64,000 bases of DNA from Tragulus kanchil (lineage: Eukaryota > Chordata > Mammalia > Artiodactyla > Tragulidae), in NCBI GenBank assembly GCA_022376925.1, contig JAIOJX010000026.1, positions 249,981,330-250,045,329 of the forward strand. Direction: 5' to 3'. A model generated the notes under the pieces. It worked only from the letters and a program-made list of their open reading frames with translations. It made no database searches and was not told where the DNA came from. Position numbers and translations under genes: made by a program. Of this stretch, positions 1 through 11,490 are shown piece by piece. Numbering within the stretch: the stretch's first letter is position 1; each line of letters begins with the position of its first letter.

Positions 1-160
1 CAAGGAACTAAACAAAGGAAGACTAGGATTTAAAAAAAGAGAATGTTCCTATTGTGGTTCAGTGGTGTGTTGAACATCAAAGGAAAAGCTGTAAAGCCTT
101 GAGTAAATGGAATGATCTAGTTATATATCGTGTGGTGACAGTGCCTCTTTTTTATCACTG

Positions 161-667
161 TAGTAAGAACACAATACGAGGCCTACCCTCCTTACATGTT
201 AAGTGTACAATACAGTATTGTTAAGTATATGCACAGTGTTGTACAGCAGATCTTCAGGATTTACTCATTTGGCATATTTAACACTTGACACCTTTTCTGC
301 AATTCTCCCTTTTCCCTCCCTGATGCCCAGACCCTGGCAACCAACATTCTACTCTGTTTCTATGAGGTTAACTGTTTTTAGATGCTGCATATAAATGGCA
401 TCAGGTGATACTTGTTTTTCTGTGACTGATTTATTTCACTTGGTTTAATGTCCTCCAGGTTCCCATGTTGTGGTGCAATTGCCTTCTTTTTTTTTTTAAA
501 AGGTTGAATGATACACTATTTTATGTATATACCATATTTTCTTTATCAATTCATTGGTTAGTGAACTTTTAAGATGTTTTCATAGCTTGGCTGTGAATAC
601 TGAGACAACCACCGTGGGAATATCTACATTTTCAAGATCCTGATTATGTACCCAGTGACATCACAAG
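161..667 (-). mobile_element. L1 LINE fragment, 3' UTR and end of ORF2, antisense
   Basis: On the minus strand this reads as the 3' part of an L1. The plus strand shows typical antisense L1 3'-UTR wording (a stretch about 'accctggcaaccaacattct', then the 'gatttatttcacttgg' region), followed by the 'gtacccagt' motif close to the ORF2 terminus. No reading frame is intact. Bases 1-160 show nothing I can classify. The 63-codon plus-strand frame here is chance. Confidence 0.7.
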
Positions 668-712
668 GTTCCTGAGAGGAAAGAGGCAGGTAGGAGTCAA
701 AGGAACTGTGAC

Positions 713-1159
713 TCTGTAAAGAGAAATGCAGACGAATCAGCCCTAATGAGGTGGCTGGATCTAGAACGTATCATCAAAAGTGAAGTCAGTCAGAAAGAGA
801 AGGACAAATACAGTATATTAACTCATATATATGGAATCTAGTAGGATGGTGATGATGGCACACGCAGTGAAGCGACAGAAAGACAGACATGGACAGTGGA
901 CATATGGACATTGTGGGGAAGGAACAGAAGGTGGGAGGCATAAAGGAAGTAGCATGAAAGCCTGTACTATCATAAGTGAAGAAAATAGTTCTAGTCATTG
1001 CTCTGTGAGAAAAGAGGATCCTTCAGGGGTGCTGTGTGATGGTTGGGAGGGGTGGGAAGGGGGGGGATATACATGTGACTAATCTGGGAGCATGCATATC
1101 TGTAAACAGCAAGACTCTGTAAAAGTTAAAAGCAAAATAAAGGTTTAAAAAAAAAAAAA
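713..1159 (+). mobile_element. 5'-truncated L1 insertion (3' UTR only) with poly-A and target-site duplication
   Basis: A short sense L1 3' end: 'gatctagaacgtatcatc', 'tatggaatctag', a G-rich stretch at 1045-1070 and an A-rich tail ending near 1159. It is flanked by a 15-bp imperfect direct repeat (698-712 and 1160-1174, one mismatch), the expected target-site duplication. The insertion is only about 447 bp, so it was 5'-truncated at integration and is non-coding. It sits directly downstream of the antisense L1. Confidence 0.75.
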
Positions 1160-1174
1160 CAAAGAAACTGTGAC

Positions 1175-1447
1175 CATAGAAGCATAGGTGGAAGTTGCCC
1201 AACCACAAACCAAGGAATGTAGGGTCTAAAAGCTGACCAATGGAACAATAGCAACAATTCTTCCCCAGAACCTCCCGAGAAACTGATCCTGCCAAAATCT
1301 GGATTTCAGCCCAGTGAAATCCGTTTCAGAATTCTTACCTCCAGGACAGTAGGATAACAAATTATGCAAATTATGTTGTTTTAAGTCCCAAATGTGTAAT
1401 TTTTCCTGCAGCAATAAAAACCCTAGACCTATGCCTATCTCCCTAAA
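1175..1447. other. Unclassified intergenic sequence
   Basis: No convincing repeat family, splice-like exon or RNA gene is visible. Minus-strand frames of 62-90 codons overlap here, but they show no recognisable domain and run into the adjacent L1 tail. Confidence 0.5.
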
Positions 1448-1553
1448 TAGACTGTAAGCATTTCAAGACCATGATTATGTTCTGTTTTGGTTACCTGCAG
1501 TATCTAACCAGTAGGTTCTTCATAAAGGTTTGGAGAAAAAAATGAGTGAATGG
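1448..1553 (+). mobile_element. Probable L2 LINE 3' end
   Basis: The order 'gactgtaagc...atgattatg...cagtatctaaccagtagg...atgagtgaatg' follows the layout of the ancient mammalian L2 3' terminus (activity summary, 'commonest site' wording, then a short terminal repeat). It is strongly diverged, so the family assignment is tentative. Confidence 0.5.
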
Positions 1554-1562
1554 GGTAGTAAT

Positions 1563-2012
1563 CCATTCTCCTACCGTACATCTGTACCTAATCTCACTCT
1601 TTCACTACTTAAAACCTTTCCATGGTTTTCCACTACTCTTAGGGTAAACAGAACTCTTGCCATGACTGCAAGGCCTGCATGCCCACAGGGCCTTGTACTA
1701 GCACTCACTGCTGGCTACACTGGCTGGTTTTCATGTTTGAATCTTCCCCCTCTATCTCCAGCTCCCCAGGTATGTGATTAAACCTTATTTCTTATTTCAG
1801 AACTCCCTGAAACATCACTTCCTCCAGGAATCTCATTTCCTTTGCTTTTTATAGATTGAATTTTTTTTTTTAGCACTTCCCTTTGTAAATATAAAAAGGT
1901 CTTCAGCACAAGATTGCAAGCTATATGGGGAGGAGACCATTTCCACTGTATTTCAGTACCTTGCGTAGAGCAGGAACCCAGTAGTTAATATGTTGAGTGA
2001 AATTTTTTGAAT
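1563..2012 (+). mobile_element. Probable L2 LINE 3' region (second copy at 2678-3132)
   Basis: The sequence resembles the L2 3' section: 'cctttccatggttttccac', then 'aaggcctgcatgc', a C/T-rich segment, 'agcacttccctttgtaaat' and a terminal 'cagtaccttgcgtagagc...gttgagtgaa'. An open frame of about 70 codons crosses it, but it is shared by both copies simply because the DNA is duplicated. L2 is inactive in placental mammals, so this is an old fossil. Confidence 0.55.
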
Positions 2013-2652
2013 AAAAATTAGTCATTATGTGTATAAAAGAGAAAGTGTTTTAGTGATTTGAGTCTCACTGATAAAGAATTATATGTTAGATAAAACAGTT
2101 TTCTAGAAAAATTTAGAAGTCTCTATACTATTGTCAGATTTCAGTTTCTGATCTCAGTTTAGAATCTACTACATTGAGCCACTGCCCACATTTACTGGTA
2201 GTTATTAATCTGATAGAGCTGTTAAATGAACCCCTCCTTATCACTCCTTCCTTCCTTCTCTCATCTCTCCTGCTTGTCCCTCCTCCCCTAGGCCTGTCCA
2301 CCACTACCTGGAGTCTTTTCTTTCAGAGGTTTATCAAATGGTATAGAGCCTGATACATGACGCCTTGAGACATTACCAGGAACTTCTTCTGTGAGGACAG
2401 GGACTCTGAATTCATTGTGTCGGATGAGGCTCTGAGAAAGTCTTGTTCCTCAAACATCAGTCTATCATGGAGTCCTAACTTCTTCTCAGTCCAAATCAGT
2501 TATATTTGAGTGGTCTTCAGTTCCCCCATAATATTAAGAGCTCTTCAAACTCAAATACAGCGCTTTTCCTTGAGGATGCTGGGCATCAGGAGCAAGAAAG
2601 AATACAACAAATCCCAAATTACTACTTTACATTCACAACTTGTTTATTTCCA
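2013..2652. other. Unclassified sequence (repeated at 3133-3772)
   Basis: AT-rich DNA with a pyrimidine-rich stretch near 2240-2290. I see no exon, RNA gene or identifiable transposon. Confidence 0.5.
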
Positions 2653-3876
2653 AATACAAAACGGGTTGAGTAATTTTCCATTCTCCTACCGTACATCTGT
2701 ACCTAATCTCACTCTTTCACTACTTAAAACCTTTCCATGGTTTTCCACTACTCTTAGGGTAAACAGAACTCTTGCCATGACTGCAAGGCCTGCATGCCCA
2801 CAGGGCCTTGTACTAGCACTCACTGCTGGCTACACTGGCTGGTTTTCATGTTTGAATCTTCCCCCTCTATCTCCAGCTCCCCAGGTATGTGATTAAACCT
2901 TATTTCTTATTTCAGAACTCCCTGAAACATCACTTCCTCCAGGAATCTCATTTCCTTTGCTTTTTATAGATTGAATTTTTTTTTTTTTTTAGCACTTCCC
3001 TTTGTAAATATAAAAAGGTCTTCAGCACAAGATTGCAAGCTATATGAGAGAGGAGACCATTTCCACTGTATTTCAGTACCTTGCGTAGAGCAGGAACCCA
3101 GTAGTTAATATGTTGAGTGAAATTTTTTGAATAAAAATTAGTCATTATGTGTATAAAAGAGAAAGTGTTTTAGTGATTTGAGTCTCACTGATAAAGAATT
3201 ATATGTTAGATAAAACAGTTTTCTAGAAAAATTTAGAAGTCTCTATACTATTGTCAGATTTCAGTTTCTGATCTCAGTTTAGAATCTACTACATTGAGCC
3301 ACTGCCCACATTTACTGGTAGTTATTAATCTGATAGAGCTGTTAAATGAACCCCTCCTTATCACTCCTTCCTTCCTTCTCTCATCTCTCCTGCTTGTCCC
3401 TCCTCCCCTAGGCCTGTCCACCACTACCTGGAGTCTTTTCTTTCAGAGGTTTATCAAATGGTATAGAGCCTGATACATGACGCCTTGAGACATTACCAGG
3501 AACTTCTTCTGTGAGGACAGGGACTCTGAATTCATTGTGTCGGATGAGGCTCTGAGAAAGTCTTGTTCCTCAAACATCAGTCTATCATGGAGTCCTAACT
3601 TCTTCTCAGTCCAAATCAGTTATATTTGAGTGGTCTTCAGTTCCCCCATAATATTAAGAGCTCTTCAAACTCAAATACAGCGCTTTTCCTTGAGGATGCT
3701 GGGCATCAGGAGCAAGAAAGAATACAACAAATCCCAAATTACTACTTTACATTCACAACTTGTTTATTTCCATCGCTTAATACTATAATAGATGCATGAA
3801 TATGGGCTCAAAGAGTTTAGAACATAAATAAAAACTGCTTGGTATCCCAACTTACAAAGCAGTCTTATGGCTTTAG

Positions 3877-4098
3877 TCATGCATGCATGCTAAGTCGCTT
3901 CAGTTGTGTCCGACTCTTTGATCCTGTAGGCTGAAGCCCACCAGAATCCTGTGTCCATGGGATTCTCCGGGCAAGAATATCGGAGTGGGAGGTCAGGCCC
4001 TCTTCCAGAGCATCTTCCTGATTCAGGGATCAAAGCCGAATCTCTCCATCTTCAGCACTGGCAAGCAGATTCTTTACCACTAGCGCCACCTTTGGTCA
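3877..4098 (-). mobile_element. Bov-tA type SINE, antisense
   Basis: On the minus strand it begins with the tRNA-like head 'ggtggcgctagtggtaaaga' and ends with the Bov-A tail; the plus strand shows 'gctaagtcgcttcagttgtg' followed by 'gggattctccgggcaagaat'. This family is restricted to ruminants. Moderately diverged and non-coding; the 78-codon plus-strand frame across it is chance. Confidence 0.88.
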
Positions 4099-4768
4099 AG
4101 CAAAAGCAGATACTCATCTCCTTATCCATAAAGCTCTTTTGTTCTCAAAAGGAGATAGACAGGATTCTTGTGTTGACCACCTACTGAGCACTAGCTTTAT
4201 GTAGTCAACCTAAAGGTGAAAGAGCTCATGTGATTGGTTTTTTTTTTAAGGCTTCAGTTTACTAAAGATTCTGATCTCATTTATCAAATGCTTAATAAAG
4301 TGGTAAACCTCACAGTCTGTTTAAAGTTGTTTGGTGTTCTTCACATAGTAGGGTTTTACTAAAATGATCGAGAGTAATTTTAACCACTTTGTTCTTTTTT
4401 TTTTTTTAAACACTGCTTATTACTGTAAGTGGCCATTAGCATCCGTTAATATAAGTCAATTTCTTTTTTTCCTTCTTCTTCTTCTTCTTTTTTTTTTTTC
4501 AACTATTCTCACATGGTTGAAAAACCTTATCCTTCCAGCCAGGATCTTTTGAATGTTTCTTTAGATCTTAGCAGTGCTTATAGAAAAGAGAATTTCATTC
4601 TTAGTGAACTAAGTGCATAAAGGAAAGCCTGCAGTAGTCTGAAGTTTATTAGTAGACAAAAGAGAGCACATCTTAAAAGAAAAAAGATAAAATCAAGAAA
4701 ATGAATTCTTCTTGTCTTTCTTAAACTTGAACTTAATCATTAATTAATGTGCCCCAACTGTTTCTAAA
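4099..4768. other. Unclassified AT-rich sequence (repeated at 5194-5864)
   Basis: Contains T-rich runs and a short (TTC)n stretch near 4470-4490. No gene or clear transposon seen. Confidence 0.5.
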
Positions 4769-4971
4769 AAAGTGGGGCTTTTCCTTGAGGATGCTGGGCA
4801 TCAGGAGCAAGATAGAATACAACAATTCCTAAATTACTACTTTACATTGACAACTTGTTTACTTCCATCGCTTAATACTATAATAGATGCATGAATATGG
4901 GCTCAAAGAGTTTAGAACATAAATAAAAACTGCTTGGTATCCCAACTTACAAAGCAGTCTTATGGCTTTAG

Positions 4972-5193
4972 TCATGCATGCATGCTAAGTCGCTTCAGTT
5001 GTGTCCGACTCTTTGATCCTGTAGGCTGAAGCCCACCAGAATCCTGTGTCCATGGGATTCTCCGGGCAAGAATATCGGAGTGGGAGGTCAGGCCCTCTTC
5101 CAGAGCATCTTCCTGATTCAGGGATCAAAGCCGAATCTCTCCATCTTCAGCACTGGCAAGCAGATTCTTTACCACTAGCGCCACCTTTGGTCA
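4972..5193 (-). mobile_element. Bov-tA type SINE, antisense (duplicate of 3877-4098)
   Basis: Same element as the previous one, repeated by duplication 2. It should not be counted as an independent insertion. Confidence 0.85.
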
Positions 5194-5889
5194 AGCAAAA
5201 GCAGATACTCATCTCCTTATCCATAAAGCTCTTTTGTTCTCAAAAGGAGATAGACAGGATTCTTGTGTTGACCACCTACTGAGCACTAGCTTTATGTAGT
5301 CAACCTAAAGGTGAAAGAGCTCATGTGATTGTTTTTTTTTTTAAGGCTTCAGTTTACTAAAGATTCTGATCTCATTTATCAAATGCTTAATAAAGTGGTA
5401 AACCTCACAGTCTGTTTAAAGTTGTTTGGTGTTCTTCACATAGTAGGGTTTTACTAAAATGATCGAGAGTAATTTTAACCACTTTGTTCTTTTTTTTTTT
5501 TTAAACACTGCTTATTACTGTAAGTGGCCATTAGCATCCGTTAATATAAGTCAATTTCTTTTTTTCCTTCTTCTTCTTCTTCTTTTTTTTTTTTCAACTA
5601 TTCTCACATGGTTGAAAAACCTTATCCTTCCAGCCAGGATCTTTTGAATGTTTCTTTAGATCTTAGCAGTGCTTATAGAAAAGAGAATTTCATTCTTAGT
5701 GAACTAAGTGCATAAAGGAAAGCCTGCAGTAGTCTGAAGTTTATTAGTAGACAAAAGAGAGCACATCTTAAAAGAAAAAAGATAAAATCAAGAAAATGAA
5801 TTCTTCTTGTCTTTCTTAAACTTGAACTTAATCATTAATTAATGTGCCCCCAACTGTTTCTAAATATTTGGAATAAGAAATGCTCAATG

Positions 5890-6151
5890 GGACTTCCCTG
5901 GTGGTCCAGTGGGTAAAGAGTCCACCTTGCAGTGCAAGGGGTACCGGCTCAATCCCTGGCCTGGAAAGATCCAGCGTGCCATGGAGTGGCTGAACCAGTG
6001 TGTCCAATTATGAGCCAGCGCTCTGGAGCACATGCTGCTGCTCTGCAGTGAGAGAGGCCATTGCAGTGGGAAGCCCACACAGGCCGAAGAATAAAGATGG
6101 ATTATAAATAAATAAATAATAAAAAGAGGCCAAAATAAAAAAAAAACACAT
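5890..6151 (+). mobile_element. CHR-like tRNA-derived SINE with target-site duplication
   Basis: The head reads 'ggtggtccagtgggtaaaga' (A-box-like), then a B-box-like 'ccggctcaatccc'; the tail has (taaa)n and poly-A. The flanks carry the 10-bp repeat 'atgctcaatg' at 5880-5889 and 6152-6161. It lacks the C-rich tract seen in the less diverged copies and has lost many CpGs, so it is an older member of the family described at 54812. Confidence 0.85.
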
Positions 6152-6161
6152 ATGCTCAATG

Positions 6162-6539
6162 ATTAAAACCTTAATTGATATTTAACGTTCTAAGACTGGC
6201 ATCTTGAACTCAAAGCTATACTACAAAGAAGGTGATTGTATGGACTGTTAGCCTTCCCTCACTCAGCTAGCTGTGAGCAAAAGAGACAAACTTTCTTATG
6301 GTTGAGTAGTGAAGAAAAGTAAATGCATTTGCCTATGCATTGTCCAATTTTAAAGTAAATTTTTAATGTTATTCATAAGTGTTTACTTAGCAAAATATTG
6401 AAGGGCAATTTGCTAGTAACTATTAGAATTTAAAATTTTACTTCTAAGGTTTCTAAAATGATTTGCACAAGTGTATAAAAATGTACAAGTATGTTTGAAT
6501 TTGGAAATTATTTATAGCCTAATGGTCTAATAAGACATC
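6162..6539. other. Unclassified AT-rich sequence
   Basis: No gene, RNA or clear transposon recognised between the SINE and the L1 3' end that follows. Confidence 0.45.
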
Positions 6540-7304
6540 TATTAACTGTTCCAATCACTAGTCATCAGAGAAATGCGAATCAAAACCATCTCATACTTGT
6601 CAGAAGGGCTCTCATCAAAAAGAAAACAAATAACAAATGTTGGTGAGGATGTGGAAAAAAGGGAATCCCTGTAGGTAAGAATGTAAATTGGTACAGCCAC
6701 TGTGGAAAACAGAATGGAGGTTTCTCAAACTAAAAATAGAACTCCAGTGTGACTCAGTAATTCCACTCCTGGGTGTATATCCAAAAATAGTAGACACCAA
6801 TTCAAAGAGATATATGTACAATACTCATAGTACCACTGTTTACAGTTGACAAGGTATGGAAATAAATTGTCCATCAACAGTTGAAGGGTGAAGAGCATGT
6901 GGTATATATACACACAATGTATATAATATACATACACAGGATGGTATACTGTTCAGCTATAAAAAAGAACAAAATACTACCATTTACATCAATATAGATG
7001 GACTTGGGATTATGCTATGTGAAATAAGTCAGACATAGATGAATACTAAATTACATCACTTATATGTGGAATCTAAAAGATACAACAAACTAGTGAATAT
7101 AATTAAAAAAAGACATAGAGAACAAACAAACTAGTAGTTACCAGCAGGGAGAGAAGGAAGGGGCAATATATGGGTAGGGGGTTGGGAGGTATAAAATACT
7201 TGATGTAAGGTAGCTCAAGGGTGTCTTATACAACACAGAGAATATAGCTAGTATTTTTGAAATATCTATAAATGGAAAGTAATCTTTAAAAATTATATAA
7301 AAGT
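6540..7304 (+). mobile_element. L1 LINE 3' end (ORF2 C-terminus and 3' UTR), sense
   Basis: Sense-strand landmarks occur in order: 'agagaaatgcgaatcaaaac', 'gtacagccactgtggaaaac', 'ccactcctgggtgtatatcc', 'atcaatatagatggacttgg', and the 3' stretch 'agtaatctttaaaaa'. Frames are broken. Most of it is repeated at 7840-8480 by duplication 3, where the minus-strand frames of 68-70 codons are simple antisense shadows. Confidence 0.85.
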
Positions 7305-9008
7305 ATTTACAGTTACAGTTTTGGTATCCTTCCAGTAAATTATACATATAGCATCATATATATTACATACATATCCAAATTATGTAGTATTTGAATATTT
7401 TAAAAAATCTATTAAGTAACTTATAGTACCCTCTAGATCTGTTTGAAAAGAAAGTTATCAGTGCAAATAATATCCATGCTATATTGTGCTGTGGTAAAAT
7501 AGGTTGTGTAATAGTATTATATATGTGTTTATGCATTGAAAAGTCTGAAATAATATGGCAGCCTATTAATAGTGAGTGTATCTAGAAAATGGGATCGGGG
7601 AAAGAGGCAATATACTTCTATATCTGTTAGTTTTTTGTTGTTTTTTTTTAACTGTCAGTATATCTTTTACACTATTTGCATTTTTGTGCAAATATCTGAG
7701 AGTGGAATTTGTGAGTTGTTACATTCCCATGATCAGTATTCAAAATACAGTGCTATTTGATGCTATTGTTAGCGGTACATACTGTTTTCTTCACTTCTGT
7801 TTCCAGCTGCAGGCTGCTAGTGTGTAAAAGTAGGAGGAAAATCCCTGTAGGTAAGAATGTAAATTGGTACAGCCACTGTGGAAAACAGAATGGAGGTTTC
7901 TCAAACTAAAAATAGAACTCCAGTGTGACTCAGTAATTCCACTCCTGGGTGTATATCCAAAAATAGTAGACACCAATTCAAAGAGATATATGTACAATAC
8001 TCATAGTACCACTGTTTACAGTTGACAAGGTATGGAAATAAATTGTCCATCAACAGTTGAAGGGTGAAGAGCATGTGGTATATATACACACAATGTATAT
8101 AATATACATACACAGGATGGTATACTGTTCAGCTATAAAAAAGAACAAAATACTACCATTTACATCAATATAGATGGACTTGGGATTATGCTATGTGAAA
8201 TAAGTCAGACATAGATGAATACTAAATTACATCACTTATATGTGGAATCTAAAAGATACAACAAACTAGTGAATATAATTAAAAAAAGACATAGAGAACA
8301 AACAAACTAGTAGTTACCAGCAGGGAGAGAAGGAAGGGGCAATATATGGGTAGGGGGTTGGGAGGTATAAAATACTTGATGTAAGGTAGCTCAAGGGTGT
8401 CTTATACAACACAGAGAATATAGCTAGTATTTTTGAAATATCTATAAATGGAAAGTAATCTTTAAAAATTATATAAAAGTATTTACAGTTACAGTTTTGG
8501 TATCCTTCCAGTAAATTATACATATAGCATCATATATATTACATACATATCCAAATTATGTAGTATTTGAATATTTTAAAAAATCTATTAAGTAACTTAT
8601 AGTACCCTCTAGATCTGTTTGAAAAGAAAGTTATCAGTGCAAATAATATCCATGCTATATTGTGCTGTGGTAAAATAGGTTGTGTAATAGTATTATATAT
8701 GTGTTTATGCATTGAAAAGTCTGAAATAATATGGCAGCCTATTAATAGTGAGTGTATCTAGAAAATGGGATCGGGGAAAGAGGCAATATACTTCTATATC
8801 TGTTAGTTTTTTGTTGTTTTTTTTTAACTGTCAGTATATCTTTTACACTATTTGCATTTTTGTGCAAATATCTGAGAGTGGAATTTGTGAGTTGTTACAT
8901 TCCCATGATCAGTATTCAAAATACAGTGCTATTTGATGCTATTGTTAGCGGTACATACTGTTTTCTTCACTTCTGTTTCCAGCTGCAGGCTGCTAGTGTG
9001 TAAAAGTA
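6664..9008 (+). repeat. Direct duplication 3 (6664-7832 and 7840-9008)
   Basis: Offset 1176 throughout; I found no indel over about 1.17 kb. Seven bases (7833-7839) lie between copies. Copy 1 has the true left flank ('tgtggaaaaaaggg'), copy 2 the true right flank ('caattcattattg'). Confidence 0.93.
7305..7832. other. Unclassified AT-rich sequence (repeated at 8481-9008)
   Basis: Overlapping plus-strand frames of 62 and 83 codons occur here but have no recognisable domain and are very rich in F, L and I, as expected from AT-rich DNA. The stretch just after 'tgtcagtatatc' resembles antisense L1/DNA-repeat debris but is not assignable by eye. Confidence 0.4.
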
Positions 9009-9117
9009 CAATTCATTATTGAAAATTGGCCTGGCTAAACTCACTTGCTGTAGTGTCTATTTGAATATTCTCTAGAATTTTCTGTCTACATGATCATGTT
9101 ATCTAGGAACATGGTTT

Positions 9118-9727
9118 TACAAATGTTGCTTAGTTGCTAGACTCTTTGAGACCTCCTGGACTATTAGCATGCCAGGCATCTTTGTCCTTCACTATCTCCT
9201 GAAGTTTGCTCAGATTCATGTCCATTGAGTCAGTGATGTTATCTAACCATCTCATTGTTTGCCACCCACTTCTTTAGCTTTCAGTTTTGCCCAGCCTCAG
9301 GGTCTTTTCCAGTGAGTCAGCTCTTAACAACAAGTGGCCAGAGGTTTGGAGCTTTGGCTTCAGTATCACTTCTTTCAGTGAATATTCAGAGTTGATTTCC
9401 TTTAGGATTGACAGGTTTGATCTGCTTACAGTCCACAGAATCGCAAAAGTCTTCTCCAACACAAGAATTCAAAACCATAGGTTCTTCACTCAACCTTCTT
9501 TATGGTCCAGCTCTCACATTCATACATGACTACTGGAAAAACCACAACTTTGACTTATATGGACTTTGTTGGCAAAGTGATGTGTACCTTTTAATATGCT
9601 GACTAGGTCTGTCATAGCTTTCCTTCCAAGAACCAAGTGTCTTTTAATTTCATAGCTACAGTTATCATTCCTGATTCCTGAAATGTTGGCATTCACTCTT
9701 GCCATCTCCTGTTTGGCCACTTCAAAT
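9118..9727 (-). mobile_element. RTE-BovB LINE, 3' part, antisense
   Basis: The plus strand shows the reverse of the BovB 3' region in order: 'gcttagttgctagactcttt', 'tgccaggcatctttgtcctt', 'gtccattgagtcagtgatg', 'ggtcttttccagtgagtcag', 'atacatgactactgg', and 'gttggcaaagtgatgt'. The frame at 9520-9771 on the minus strand preserves part of the C-terminal protein but is broken. BovB is the horizontally acquired RTE retrotransposon of ruminants. Confidence 0.9.
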
Positions 9728-9938
9728 AGGAGTGCACTTAAAATGTGTTGTTTGCACATGTTGGTATACAAAATAATGATTTTATATATACAAATTGTGA
9801 AATGATTACCACAATTTCATCAATATCCATTATCTCTCATTCATATACAAATTTTTTTGTAATATGAACTTTTATGGTCTACTCTTCTAGCAACTTTCAG
9901 ATTACAATACAGTACATAACTAGTCACAGTGCTGCACA

Positions 9939-10160
9939 TTGTGTGTGTGTGTGCCTACTCAGTTGTGTCCAACTCTTTGGGGCCCCATGGACTCTAGCCC
10001 ACCAGGCTCCTCTGTCCATGGGATTTCCAGGCAAGAATACTGGAGCGGGTTGCCATTTTCTACTCTAGGAGATCTTCCTGACCCAAGAATTAAACCTGCA
10101 TTTCTTGTCTCCTGCATTGGCAGGTGGGTTCTTTACTGCTTGCATTCCCTGGAAAGCCCA
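9939..10160 (-). mobile_element. Bov-tA type SINE, antisense, inside L1
   Basis: Shows 'ctcagttgtgtccaactctt', 'ccatgggatttccaggcaag' and the reversed tRNA-like head 'ggcaggtgggttctttact'. A short (GT)n run borders its left side. It splits the L1 3' UTR, so it is younger than that L1. Confidence 0.88.
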
Positions 10161-10658
10161 TGCTATACATTATATCCCCATAGCTTTTTTTATGACTATA
10201 CTCCATTATAGATTATTCCAAGATACTGAATATAAATCCTTGTTGCTTACCTGTTTTATGTATAGTAGTTTGTATCTGTTAATACCATGCTCCTGATTTA
10301 TCCTTCCACCCCTCTTTCTTCCTTTGGTAGCGTAAGTTTGTTTTTTATGTCTGTGTGTCTATTACTATTTATCTGTATATAGATTCCTTTGTATTTTTAT
10401 ATTCACATCTAAGTGTTATTATACAATATTTGTCTTTCCTGTCAGACTTACTTTGCTTTGTGTGATATTCTCTAGGTCCATCTGTGTTGCTGCAGATGGC
10501 AATGGTTTATTCTTTACCATGGCAGAATATTATTCTATTATGTGTATGTTTTATGTGTGTATTACATTTTAAGCAAATTGTCTGGACAGTTGGGTTGTTT
10601 TCATGTCTTAGCTATTGTATATAGTAATGCTATGAACATTGGAATTCATCTTTTCAAA

Positions 10659-10877
10659 TTACAGTTTAAAATTTTTTCGGATATGTACCCAGTAGTGGGA
10701 TTGCTGGGACCTCCATACTGTTTTCCACAGTGACTGTGCCAATTTACATCCCCACCAACAATGTGTGAAGGTTCCCTTTTCTCCATACCCTCTCCAGGAA
10801 TTATTAGTTAAAGGCCTTTTCATTTTAGCTCTTCTGACAGAGGTTAGATAATAACTTATTATGGTTTTGATTGGCAT
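10659..10877 (-). pseudogene. L1 ORF2 C-terminal remnant
   Basis: The minus-strand frame carries the hallmark of the L1 ORF2 C-terminal cysteine-rich region: 'WRGYGEKGTFTHCWWGCKLA' followed by 'SLWKTVWR'. Intact L1 ORF2 is a protein of about 1,275 residues with endonuclease and reverse transcriptase; only about 70 residues are open here, so the fragment is dead. Confidence 0.85.
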
Positions 10878-11490
10878 TTCTCTAATAACTAGTGCTCGTG
10901 TCCCTGTTGGCCATCTCTAGGTCTTATATGGAAAAAAAATGTTTATGTCTTTTGCCCACCTTTTGACTGAGTGGTTTTTTTTGGATATTGAACTGTATGA
11001 GGTATTTGTATATTCTGTTTTGGAGACTAATCCTTTATCAGTTGCGTCATTTGAAAATATTTTCTTGCATTCAATAAGTTGCCTTTTCATTTTGTTGATG
11101 GTTTTCTTTGCTGTGCAAAATCTTTTAAGTTTGATTAGGTCACATTTGTTTGTTTTTGCTTGTATTTTATGACTTGGAAACTGATCAAAAAATACTGCTA
11201 TGAATTATGTCAGAATGATTTCCCTGTGTTCTCTTCTAGGAGTTTTAGGCTATCATGTCTTATATGTCTTATATTTAGGTATTTACTTCATGTATAAGGG
11301 AGTATGCTAACTTCATTGATTTACACGTAACTCCCCAACTTTCCCAGCACAACTTTCTAAAGAGACTCTTTCCGCATTGTGTATTTTTGCCTCATTTGTC
11401 ATAGATTGATTGTAGATATGTGGGTTTGTTTCTGGGCTCTCTATTCTATTCTGTTCACCTATTTAACTGTGTTTGTGCCAACATCATGCT

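Larger units (their letters stand above)
1563..3772 (+). repeat. Direct duplication 1 (~1.1 kb: 1563-2652 and 2678-3772)
   Basis: The two blocks match at an offset of 1115-1120 bases. Differences are a longer T-run (near 2980) and 'atatgggg' against 'atatgagag'. Between them lie 25 bases (2653-2677) whose end resembles the sequence just before copy 1 ('ggtagtaat' against 'ttgagtaat'). This is the first member of the ladder of about 1.1-kb duplications and is best read as an unmerged assembly overlap. Confidence 0.9.
3682..5864 (+). repeat. Direct duplication 2 (3682-4768 and 4777-5864)
   Basis: Offset 1095. The first 90 bases of copy 2 carry five substitutions relative to copy 1 and to the third occurrence at 2567-2652; further in, I noticed only run-length changes (near 4235/5330 and at 4750/5850). 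The true continuation after 'tttctaaa' is seen only after copy 2. Substitutions packed at one edge look like low-quality sequence at a piece boundary, not evolution after duplication. Confidence 0.92.
9850..11490 (-). mobile_element. L1 LINE, 3' UTR and ORF2 C-terminus, antisense
   Basis: Antisense L1 interrupted by a Bov-tA. Plus-strand landmarks include 'gtacccagtagtgggattgc', 'caccaacaatgtgtgaaggt' and 'cattttgttgatggttttct'. It then continues as antisense ORF2 to about 11490, where a second L1 begins. Confidence 0.88.

Noticed and set aside
786..1082. Opposing frames of 70-83 codons at the left end
   Set aside because: They lie in the 5'-truncated L1 3' UTR and its flank; codon content is not gene-like.
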